Positions 15,654-22,370 of a stretch of DNA of 22,370 nt are shown here, one piece after another. Position numbers and translations under genes: made by a program. This DNA comes from an uncultured Desulfobacca sp. (GTDB lineage Bacteria > Desulfobacterota > Desulfobaccia > Desulfobaccales > Desulfobaccaceae), in the NCBI GenBank assembly GCA_937958145.1, contig CALGOE010000114.1, forward strand, positions 1 to 22,370. The letters are read 5' to 3'. The notes under the pieces were generated by a model that was not told where the DNA came from, did not search any database, and saw nothing but the letters and a program-made list of their open reading frames with translations. Numbering within the stretch: the stretch's first letter is position 1; every line of letters begins with the position of its first letter.

Positions 15654-18314
15654 ATGATTCGAAAAATTCGGCTGAAGTTTCTTTTCCTGGTCATACTCAC
15701 CCTGCTTTCCATTATTGTCATGCTGCCGTCGGTGGGCATCCAGGTCCCGGACTGGTACAAGAATTACATCTGGCGGGAAGGCTTCCGGTTGGGGCTGGAC
15801 CTGAAGGGAGGCACCCACCTCATCCTGCAGGTTGACCTGGATCAGCTCGTTGAGAACAACCTGAACATGCAGGGCCAGGATCTGCAAACCTTGGCCGAAA
15901 AACGGGGGCTGGATCTCACGGTCGGGGCTGCCCGGAAAAATTCTCTCACCGTCACGGTGCTCAAGGCCGATGAACAGGCAGTCTTCAGCCAACTGCTCAA
16001 AGAGGAATTTCCCCAACTGGAGATCAAGGACTTCTCCCGGCAAGGGAGCGGCGTAGTCTTTACGCTGGCCATCAAACCGTCGGCTCTGGCCGAATTGCAG
16101 GAGAATACCCAGGCCCAGAGTTTAGAAATCATCCGCAACCGCATTGACCAGTTCGGGGTCACCGAACCGGTTATCGTTCCCCAGGGCACCGATCAGATTG
16201 TCGTCCAGCTCCCCGGTCTCAAAGACCCCCAGCGGGCCATTGCCCTGATCGGTCAGACCGCGCAGCTTGAATTTAAGCTGGTGGAGGAGCAGCACGGCCT
16301 GAACCTGGATGAGCTCATTGATCAGGCCTTGGCCTCCGGGAAGCTGAAGCCGGGGTTCAATCATGCCGAGCTGAATCAGGCCCTGGCCGGGAAGCTGCCG
16401 CCCGACACGGAAATTTACATCGAAAAGAGCATCGACCGCACGACCAAAGGCATCAAACGGCAGCCGATTCTGGTGCAGAAAAAGGCCCTCATGACCGGCG
16501 CCGCCATTAAAAGCGCCGCAGTCCGGATCGGCGATTTCAACGAACCCTATGTCTCCGTGGATTTCAATGCCTCGGGCGCCCGGTTGTTCGGGCAGATCAC
16601 CGGCGCCAATGTCAACCGCCGTCTGGCCATTATCCTGGACGATGTGGTGCGTTCGGCCCCGACCATCAAAGAGCGCATCGGCGGCGGCAAGGCCCAGATC
16701 ACCGGCGCCTATACTTCGGAAGAGGCCCATGATCTGGCCATCGTTTTGCGGGCCGGCGCCCTGCCGGCCAGCGTCCGGGTGGTCCAGAACATCACGGTCG
16801 GCCCCACCCTGGGGCTGGACTCCATCCATAAAGGCATGGTCTCGGGTATCATCGGCACCCTGCTGGTCATCGCCTTCATGATCTTTTATTACCGTTTCTC
16901 CGGGCTGGTGGCCAATTACGCCTTGATCCTCAATATTATCATGCTGTTGGGAGTCTTGTCCATCTTCGGCGCCACCCTGACCCTGCCCGGCATCGCCGGT
17001 ATCATCCTGTCCATCGGTATGGCGGTGGACTCCAACGTCCTGATTTATGAACGCATGCGGGAGGAATTTCAGGCCGGCAAGCCCCTGAAGGCCGGCATTG
17101 ACGGCGGCTACGACAAGGCCTTCCTGACCATCGTCGACTCCCATGTCACCACCCTGATCACCGCCGTGGCCCTCTTCCTCTTTGGCACCGGCCCCATCCG
17201 GGGTTTTGCCGTTACCTTGAGCGTTGGCGTTATCCTCAATCTCTTCACCGCCCTGTTCGGCACCCGGGTGGTTTATGACTACCTGATCTATAAGAAATGG
17301 CTTAAGGAACTGAAATTTTTTGAATTCTTCGGCAAAACCCATTTTGATTTCATCGGCTTCCGAAAATACGCCTTTGTCATCTCCGGCTTTCTCTGTGCCT
17401 TGGGTCTCCTGGCTTTTGTGCAACTGTCCCGGGGTCATGGTAACTTGGGGGTGGAATTTGCCGGCGGCGCCATGGTCCAGTTCCGGGCCGAACAGCCCTT
17501 TACCGTGGAGGCGGTCCGGGAGGCCATGAATGCCAAAGGCTGGGGGCACGCCGAAATCCAGCCCACCGATGGCGGCAAAGGGCTCATGGTCAAGCTGAAG
17601 AAATCTGAAGAAGCGGTGGGCAAAATGGCCGAAGAGATCGGCGCCGTGCTGAATCAAAGCCTGAGCGGCAACCGGTTTATTATTGAAGGCACCTCCGAGA
17701 TCGGCGCCTCGGTGAGCAAAGACCTGCGCAAGTGGGCCATAATCGCCATCGTCATCTCGCTCATCGGCATCATTCTCTACCTGGCCTGGCGCTTTGAGTT
17801 TGTCTTCGGCGTCGCCGCTGCCATCGCCACCTTCCATGACGTCCTGGCAGTCCTGGGCATCTTTTATCTCTTGGATAAAGAGATTACCCTGCTGGTGGTT
17901 ACCGCCCTGCTGACGTTGGCCGGCTACTCCCTCACCGATACCGTCGTAGTTTTTGACCGCATCCGCGAAAATCTGGTCAAACTAAGGGAATCATTAGAAA
18001 AAACGATCAATATCAGCATCAACGAGGTCCTTTCCCGCACCATTGTCACCACCACCACGGTGTTTTTGGTGGTTCTGGCCCTCTTCTTCTTCGGCGGCGT
18101 CGTTATCCGGGACTTTGCCCTGGCCATGCTCCTGGGGGTCCTCGTTGGCACTTACTCTTCGGTTTTTGTGGCCAGCCCCATTATTTACCTGTGGCGCAAA
18201 GATACCAAGAAAGTTGTCGTGAAGAAAGAAAAGGTCATCGAACTGGCAACCCGGCAGCAGAAGCGGAGCCAGAAAAAAGAGGTTGCACCCCGGAAGAAGA
18301 CCTCCGGCAAATAG
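15654..18314 (+). CDS. secDF: Protein translocase SecDF, SecD and SecF fused in one chain
   Basis: Proton-driven accessory of the Sec translocase that pulls proteins across the inner membrane. The 886-aa chain contains a full SecD (residues 1 to about 550) with a first membrane helix (LFLVILTLLSIIVMLPSV), GLDLKGGTHLILQVD, a large periplasmic part, and GIAGIILSIGMAVDSNVLIYERMRE (about 445-470). A full SecF follows (about 555-860), with a helix near 570-590, LGVEFAGGAMVQF, and LAGYSLTDTVVVFDRIREN (about 755-774). The basic C-terminal tail ends KRSQKKEVAPRKKTSGK. Separate secD and secF genes are the commoner arrangement in Proteobacteria; there is no stop or frameshift between the two halves. 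GGAGGAG upstream supports the start. No yajC is adjacent. Confidence 0.96.
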   Translation: MIRKIRLKFLFLVILTLLSIIVMLPSVGIQVPDWYKNYIWREGFRLGLDLKGGTHLILQVDLDQLVENNLNMQGQDLQTLAEKRGLDLTVGAARKNSLTVTVLKADEQAVFSQLLKEEFPQLEIKDFSRQGSGVVFTLAIKPSALAELQENTQAQSLEIIRNRIDQFGVTEPVIVPQGTDQIVVQLPGLKDPQRAIALIGQTAQLEFKLVEEQHGLNLDELIDQALASGKLKPGFNHAELNQALAGKLPPDTEIYIEKSIDRTTKGIKRQPILVQKKALMTGAAIKSAAVRIGDFNEPYVSVDFNASGARLFGQITGANVNRRLAIILDDVVRSAPTIKERIGGGKAQITGAYTSEEAHDLAIVLRAGALPASVRVVQNITVGPTLGLDSIHKGMVSGIIGTLLVIAFMIFYYRFSGLVANYALILNIIMLLGVLSIFGATLTLPGIAGIILSIGMAVDSNVLIYERMREEFQAGKPLKAGIDGGYDKAFLTIVDSHVTTLITAVALFLFGTGPIRGFAVTLSVGVILNLFTALFGTRVVYDYLIYKKWLKELKFFEFFGKTHFDFIGFRKYAFVISGFLCALGLLAFVQLSRGHGNLGVEFAGGAMVQFRAEQPFTVEAVREAMNAKGWGHAEIQPTDGGKGLMVKLKKSEEAVGKMAEEIGAVLNQSLSGNRFIIEGTSEIGASVSKDLRKWAIIAIVISLIGIILYLAWRFEFVFGVAAAIATFHDVLAVLGIFYLLDKEITLLVVTALLTLAGYSLTDTVVVFDRIRENLVKLRESLEKTINISINEVLSRTIVTTTTVFLVVLALFFFGGVVIRDFALAMLLGVLVGTYSSVFVASPIIYLWRKDTKKVVVKKEKVIELATRQQKRSQKKEVAPRKKTSGK

Positions 18315-18356
18315 CTCAGAAGGGGGCGACGGGACGTCGGCCCGGGACGAACAATC

Positions 18357-19184
18357 ATGGCAACCATCAAAGCCCTCGTCCTCTATGGTTTCGGTCTCAA
18401 CTGTGATCATGAGACGAAATTTGCCTTGGATCAGAGCGGGGCTGCGGCCCAACGGGTCCATATCACCGATCTGATCACCGGGCAGGTGGCGCTCCGGGAT
18501 TACCATCTGCTGGCCCTGCCGGGGGGGTTCAGTTGGGGCGACGACCACGGCGCCGGCGTCATTTTGGGTTTGCGCCTGAAGATGGCCCTCAAGGATGAAT
18601 TGGCCGAATTCATCCGGGCCGGGAAGGTCATCATCGGCATCTGCAACGGTTTCCAGGTGCTGGTGAATATGGGCCTCCTCCCCGGCCTCCACCGCGTCTA
18701 TTTTCAGCGCCAGGTGGCCCTCATCCACAATGACTGCGGCAATTTCCGGGACGCCTGGGTGCATGTACGGGTCCGGCCCACTGTCTGTCCTTTCGTCGAG
18801 GGGATCGAACAGTTGGAATTGCCGGTACGCCACGGCGAAGGCAAATTCTACGCCCCCGACGAGGTTGTCAACGCCTTATTCCAGAGCAAACAGGTGGTTT
18901 TGCAATATGCCACTGCAACCGGGGAGTTGGCCCAAGGACGGTTTCCAGCCAACCCCAACGGTTCCTTGCGTGATATCGCCGGCATCTGCGATGCCAGCGG
19001 CCGGATATTAGGGATGATGCCCCACCCCGAGGCCTTTATCAGCGCCTTCCAACACCCCACCTGGACCCGGGACAAAGAAAGCTGGCGCCGCCGGGGCCTC
19101 CCCTACCCTGCCCCACCCGGCGCCGGTCTCAAGATCTTTCAGAATGCCGTGGCCTATCTGGCCAAACACTTTGGCAGCGGCTAG
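18357..19184 (+). CDS. purQ: Phosphoribosylformylglycinamidine synthase, glutaminase subunit PurQ
   Basis: Class I glutamine amidotransferase that supplies ammonia to PurL in purine synthesis. The catalytic Cys is C96 in GICNGFQ, and the His and Glu are H223 and E225 in MPHPEAF. ALPGGFSWGDDHGAG, PVRHGEGKF and RFPANPNGS are further family segments. At 275 aa it is longer than the usual 220-230 aa; the extra length lies in the middle and in a C-terminal extension (SAFQHPTWTRDKESWRRRGLPYP...). No purS or purL is next to it. It begins 42 bases after secDF, and ATG 18357 has only a weak upstream purine run. Confidence 0.93.
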   Translation: MATIKALVLYGFGLNCDHETKFALDQSGAAAQRVHITDLITGQVALRDYHLLALPGGFSWGDDHGAGVILGLRLKMALKDELAEFIRAGKVIIGICNGFQVLVNMGLLPGLHRVYFQRQVALIHNDCGNFRDAWVHVRVRPTVCPFVEGIEQLELPVRHGEGKFYAPDEVVNALFQSKQVVLQYATATGELAQGRFPANPNGSLRDIAGICDASGRILGMMPHPEAFISAFQHPTWTRDKESWRRRGLPYPAPPGAGLKIFQNAVAYLAKHFGSG

Positions 19185-19268
19185 GTGCGGTTTGGAGGGG
19201 TCATTGCGCCGGCGAGCCCCCCATAACTGCCGTTTAATCTAAAGAACTCTTTTGCCTTGCGGCCAACG

Positions 19269-19757
19269 ATGCGGACGACCTTTATGTCCCCCAAACCTGT
19301 CAGCCCAACCATCTCAAGCGGCCTTCCGGCCGAAATCAATGCGCTTTTGGATTCCCAGAAACTGGCGGTGTTGGCCACCCACCAGGCCGGCCAACCCCAC
19401 GCCAGCCTGGTCGCCTTTGCCGCCTCCCCGGACGGCCGGGAGATCCTCTTCGCCACCACCCGCACCTCCCGCAAGTATGCCAATCTGCAGCAAGACCCCC
19501 GGGCGGCATTCTTCATCGATACCCGGACCCAACAGGAGGCCGATTTCCACGCCGCCCAAGCCCTGACCGCCAAAGGAACCGTGCGGGAAATAACCGGGCC
19601 GGAGAAAGAACTCCTGGCCGCCCTCTTTTTGTCCAGACACCCTCATCTGCAGGAATTTGTCGGTTCCCCCTCCTGTGCCCTCATGGCCCTGCAGGTTCAA
19701 CTCTACGAACTGGTGAGCCGTTTTCAGCAGGTCCTCATCTATCGGGTGACGCCATGA
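19269..19757 (+). CDS. Pyridoxamine 5'-phosphate oxidase-fold flavoprotein
   Basis: A small FMN-binding split-barrel protein of the putative PNPOx group; its true substrate is unknown. Family features are INALLDSQKLAVLATHQAGQPHASLVAFA (first strands), LFATTRTSRKYANLQQDPRAAFFID (cofactor-binding part) and YELVSRFQQVLIYRV at the end. From ATG 19269 it is 162 aa. TTG 19257 and ATG 19284 are alternative starts, and none has a good Shine-Dalgarno. Its stop overlaps the start of the dikinase gene in an ATGA, so the two are translated together. That pairing is the best clue to its role. Confidence 0.82.
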   Translation: MRTTFMSPKPVSPTISSGLPAEINALLDSQKLAVLATHQAGQPHASLVAFAASPDGREILFATTRTSRKYANLQQDPRAAFFIDTRTQQEADFHAAQALTAKGTVREITGPEKELLAALFLSRHPHLQEFVGSPSCALMALQVQLYELVSRFQQVLIYRVTP

Positions 19758-21949
19758 GCTCCCTCATCCCCTTGGAGCAGATTACGGCGGCGCTGCGGCC
19801 TCAGGTCGGCGGCAAAGCCTTTGCCCTGGCCCGTCTGGCCCAGTTGGGTTTCCTGGTCCCCCGGGCCTGCTGTGTGCCGATTCAGGCCTACAATGCCTAC
19901 GTGGACGCCACGGGCTTGCGGGAACGCATCCTCATGGAACTGCACCGCAAGGATTTCCAGGAAATGCGTTGGGAAGAGATCTGGGATGCAGCCCTGCGCA
20001 TCCGCAATATGTTTCTGACCACGCCGTTGCCGCCGACCATGGCGGCGGGCCTGACCGCGGCGGTGGCGGGGTTTTTTGGAGATGCGGCTGTGGCCGTGCG
20101 GTCCTCGGCCCCGGGCGAGGACTCGGCCCAGGCCTCTTTTGCCGGTTTGCATGAGTCGTATGTGAATATCCGGGGAGCCGCCGCCATCGTCCAGCATATC
20201 GCCCTGGTCTGGGCCTCTCTGTGGTCAGACGCGGCCCTGCTGTATCGGCAGGAATTGGGCCTGGAGGTGGCGGCCAGCGCCATGGCGGTGGTCATCCAGG
20301 AACTGGTGGCCGGGGAGTGCTCCGGCGTCGCCTTCAGCCGTAACCCCAGCGACGAAAGTCAAGCGGTGATCGAGGCCGTCTATGGCCTCAACCAGGGACT
20401 GGTGGATGGGGTGGTGGAACCGGATCGCTGGTTCCTTGATCGACGCACGCAAGGGCTTACCCATGTGCCGCCCTCGTCCCGGCCAGCCGCCTACCGGCCC
20501 GCAGGTGAGACCATCGTACTGCAGGAACTGCAGCCCTGGCAGTCTGCTTCGCCCCCACTTACTGACGACCAGGTCCGGGAAATCTTCGCCCTGACCCAGC
20601 AGGCCGAAGCCGCCTTCGGATGCCCCCAGGATGTGGAGTGGACCATCCGGCAAAGGCGCCTTTATGTCCTGCAATCCCGCCCCATTACCACGGTGGCCAC
20701 CGAAAAGCAGGACCAACGCCCCTGGTATCTCAGTCTGCGGCGCAGCTATGAAAACCTCAAGGTTTTGCGTCGGCGCATTGAGGACGAACTGTTGCCGGCC
20801 ATGACCGCTGCGGCCGAGGCCCTGCAGCAGGAGGACCTGGCCGCCCTTGCGGATGGGGAACTGGCCGCGGCCATCCGCCGCCGTCAGGAAATTCATAATC
20901 ATTGGGTGGCCGTCTACTGGCGGGACTTTATCCCCTTTGCCCACGGCATGCGGCTTTTCGGCCAACTGTATAACGACGCCATGCGCCCTGCGGACCCCTA
21001 CGAATTTATGACCCTGTTGGCCGGGGCGCCGTTGGCCAGCCTGGAACGCAATCGACGTCTGGCCGCCCTTGCCGAGGAGGTGCGCCGGGATCGCGATCTG
21101 GCGGCACAATTGCGCCGGCGTCAGTACGACACCCTGCCCGCAGAGTTTAAAAGGGCGTTAGATGAATTTCTCAACCGCTTCGGGGATCTGTCCTGTCCGA
21201 CCACGGGCGGCCAGTGCCAACAGGGCCCGGAGGCCATCTTGCGCCTGGTTGCGGCCATGGCCGACCAGCCGCCCCGAGCGCCGGCTCAGCCCAAGGTGGC
21301 GGCAACCCTGACCCAAGCCTTTCTGGATAAATTTACCGGCCAGAAGCGCCAGGAGGCGGCTGCCATCCTGGAGCTGGCTCAGGCCAGTTACCGCCTCCGG
21401 GATGATGATAATCTCTATCTGGGCCGCCTCGAGTCCCAGAAAACCGCGGCCCTGCAGGAAGCCCGGCGCCGTTTGCAGGCCCGCGGTGTGGACCTGCCGA
21501 ACCCTCTGCCGGAGGAAGAAATCATCCGGGCTCTGCAAGACCCTGCCTATCGCCCGCAACAGCCAAAGCCGGCGGAGCCGACCTTATCACCCATCCAGGT
21601 CCAGGCCCGGCAACTCATCGGTCAGCCGGCCGGCCCGGGTGTGGCCCGGGGACCGGCCCGGGTCATCCACAATTTTGCCGATCTGGCCGACTTTCAGCCC
21701 GGAGACATTCTGGTCTGCGACGCCGTTGACCCCAACATGACCTTCGTGGTGCCTTTGGCGGCCGCGGTAGTAGAGCGCCGGGGCGGCATGCTCATCCACG
21801 GCGCCATCATCGCCCGGGAGTATGGCTTGCCCTGTGTCACCGGCGTCCCGGACGCCACCCGCCTCATCCACACCGGGGAGCTCATCACCGTGGACGGCTA
21901 CTTGGGTATAATAATTCTTGAGGAAACTTCGGTTCCTTCTCGGGATTGA
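19754..21949 (+). CDS. PEP synthase/PPDK-related dikinase without PEP-binding barrel
   Basis: A 731-aa phosphotransferase related to pyruvate phosphate dikinase. An ATP-grasp domain covers residues 1 to about 315 (VGGKAFALARLAQLGFLVPRACCV, VAVRSSAPGEDSAQASFAG, GVAFSRNPS, DVEWTI, LQSRPI). A mostly helical middle domain runs from about 330 to 620. The phosphohistidine swivel domain ends the chain (GGMLIHGAIIAREYGLPCVTGV, H682). The C-terminal TIM barrel that binds PEP or pyruvate in true PPS/PPDK is absent. This ATP-grasp, acceptor domain, His domain order is that of rifampin phosphotransferase, so the likely chemistry is ATP + acceptor + water to AMP + Pi + phospho-acceptor. The middle domain has DLSCPTTGGQC where relatives usually have a charged FGHR..E segment, so the acceptor may differ. 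The start overlaps the flavoprotein stop. Confidence 0.88.
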   Translation: MSSLIPLEQITAALRPQVGGKAFALARLAQLGFLVPRACCVPIQAYNAYVDATGLRERILMELHRKDFQEMRWEEIWDAALRIRNMFLTTPLPPTMAAGLTAAVAGFFGDAAVAVRSSAPGEDSAQASFAGLHESYVNIRGAAAIVQHIALVWASLWSDAALLYRQELGLEVAASAMAVVIQELVAGECSGVAFSRNPSDESQAVIEAVYGLNQGLVDGVVEPDRWFLDRRTQGLTHVPPSSRPAAYRPAGETIVLQELQPWQSASPPLTDDQVREIFALTQQAEAAFGCPQDVEWTIRQRRLYVLQSRPITTVATEKQDQRPWYLSLRRSYENLKVLRRRIEDELLPAMTAAAEALQQEDLAALADGELAAAIRRRQEIHNHWVAVYWRDFIPFAHGMRLFGQLYNDAMRPADPYEFMTLLAGAPLASLERNRRLAALAEEVRRDRDLAAQLRRRQYDTLPAEFKRALDEFLNRFGDLSCPTTGGQCQQGPEAILRLVAAMADQPPRAPAQPKVAATLTQAFLDKFTGQKRQEAAAILELAQASYRLRDDDNLYLGRLESQKTAALQEARRRLQARGVDLPNPLPEEEIIRALQDPAYRPQQPKPAEPTLSPIQVQARQLIGQPAGPGVARGPARVIHNFADLADFQPGDILVCDAVDPNMTFVVPLAAAVVERRGGMLIHGAIIAREYGLPCVTGVPDATRLIHTGELITVDGYLGIIILEETSVPSRD

Positions 21950-21968
21950 CAGCCTCCCCCCACCATTC

Positions 21969-22018
21969 GCGGCGGAGAGCTTGACGCCAGGTTGCACTCC
22001 TACCGCCGCCGTCTTTTT
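21969..22018 (+). terminator. Terminator-like hairpin after the dikinase gene
   Basis: GCGGCGG (21969-21975) pairs with CCGCCGC (22003-22009) across a 27-base loop and is followed closely by TCTTTTT (22012-22018). It is placed 20 bases after the stop codon. The long loop lowers confidence. Confidence 0.45.
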
Positions 22019-22139
22019 GAGATGCAGCCGCCATCCTGCCAAAGCCGCATTTCCCCCCTCTGCATGCTGGGAACAAACGCCCGGCCAGAATTCTTCCTAC
22101 CAAACGCCGTGAAAAACATAGTATATTGTCATGAGAAAT

Positions 22140-22285
22140 TTCGAGACCAGGACCGCCTCATGGCCGCAAGGGCCCACAACTGGACCGACCTTGGCGGCTC
22201 ATCTAAGGCAGCCGGGGAACTTGGAAGGGAAAAACAAGGACAGCCGAGGTGGAACCATCTCTTGGCAGCCGCAGCCGGCAGGAAC
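22140..22285 (+). other. Structured leader upstream of the last gene, possible cis-regulatory RNA
   Basis: No gene is seen in 21950-22292; this part is rich in inverted repeats. GCCGCAAGG (22163-22171) pairs with CCTTGGCGGC (22189-22198, one bulged G). CTTG (22220-22223) pairs with CAAG (22235-22238), and GCCGAG (22243-22248) with CTTGGC (22261-22266, one G-U). GCCGG (22211-22215) can close the domain with CCGGC (22275-22279). CAGCCG followed by GGAAC-like sequence recurs three times. It does not match the cobalamin, TPP, SAM, c-di-GMP-I or T-box signatures I checked by eye. Confidence 0.3.
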
Positions 22286-22292
22286 CACGCTC

Positions 22293-22370
22293 ATGAAAGA
22301 TAAGATAGTTGTTTGCAAAACATTTAATTGTATTCACTTGATTTTTTGTCTTTGCACCGTTCTGGCAATT
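22293..22370 (+). CDS. Start of a probable exported protein, cut by the window edge
   Basis: From ATG 22293, behind AGGAA (22280-22284), 26 codons are open to the end of the window. They encode a basic N terminus (MKDKIVVCK) and then a hydrophobic stretch (IHLIFCLCTVLAI), as in a signal peptide or first membrane helix. The codons are AT-rich compared with the upstream genes. The product cannot be named from this fragment. Confidence 0.5.
   Translation, partial: MKDKIVVCKTFNCIHLIFCLCTVLAI

Noticed and set aside
19754..21949. Calling the dikinase a phosphoenolpyruvate synthase
   Set aside because: The PEP/pyruvate TIM barrel at the C terminus is missing and the middle domain is different.
22161..22220. 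Cobalamin or c-di-GMP-I riboswitch
   Set aside because: Short similarities (CCACAACTGG, GGCAGCCGGG) exist, but the other conserved boxes of either class are absent.
22241..22260. GAGGTGGAACC as a T-box antiterminator motif
   Set aside because: The GCG of the T-box core is missing, there is no specifier stem pattern, and the next gene looks exported rather than an amino acid or tRNA-synthetase gene.

Overview
All recognisable genes lie on the + strand of a GC-rich (visibly about 60%), gene-dense, chromosomal-looking window. The gene set suggests a Desulfobacterota (former Deltaproteobacteria) genome, perhaps close to the Desulfobacca/Syntrophobacterales group. The clues are RNase Y with a YmdB-type phosphoesterase next to zapB/zapA, a fused CobA-HemD, QueH, sucCD and a PflX-type radical SAM protein. 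This placement is inference from gene content only. I see no phage, transposase, CRISPR, tRNA or rRNA.

Layout. 25-1137 is a Glu/Leu-type amino acid dehydrogenase. 1148-1990 is an iron-regulation unit: a strong sigma70-type promoter with a Fur-box-like site, then fur and an overlapping feoA. 2211-3076 is a division unit: promoter, zapB, zapA (apparently with an AUU start), a candidate 6S RNA in the position it often holds behind zapA, and a possible terminator. A gene-poor stretch leads to rny (RNase Y) and ymdB (RNA decay and phosphodiesterase). 5955-6936 holds a glycine-zipper lipoprotein and a 62-aa protein of unknown function. 7043-9833 is sucC-sucD (succinyl-CoA synthetase) followed by queH (queuosine synthesis). 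9834-10079 is made of small repeats.

10080-14607 holds cobA-hemD (tetrapyrrole branch point), a UvrD/PcrA-type helicase whose ribosome binding site overlaps the cobA-hemD stop codon, and a PflX-like radical SAM gene. 14862-15503 is a PPP-family phosphatase. 15654-18314 is a single-polypeptide SecDF, followed by a long-form purQ. 19269-21949 is a coupled pair: a PNPOx-fold flavoprotein and a dikinase with the domain order of rifampin phosphotransferase (ATP-grasp, divergent middle domain, His swivel domain, no PEP barrel). The window ends with a terminator-like hairpin, a leader rich in inverted repeats, and the first 26 codons of a probable exported protein.

Most of this is housekeeping. The items most worth a second look are the AUU-started zapA, the candidate 6S RNA, the Fur variant with Cys in its HHxH metal motif, the PNPOx/dikinase pair of unknown substrate, the structured leader at the right edge, and a pair of matching hairpin repeats placed just after two stop codons (sucD and the radical SAM gene). 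I do not see convincing evidence for a wholly new multi-gene system.
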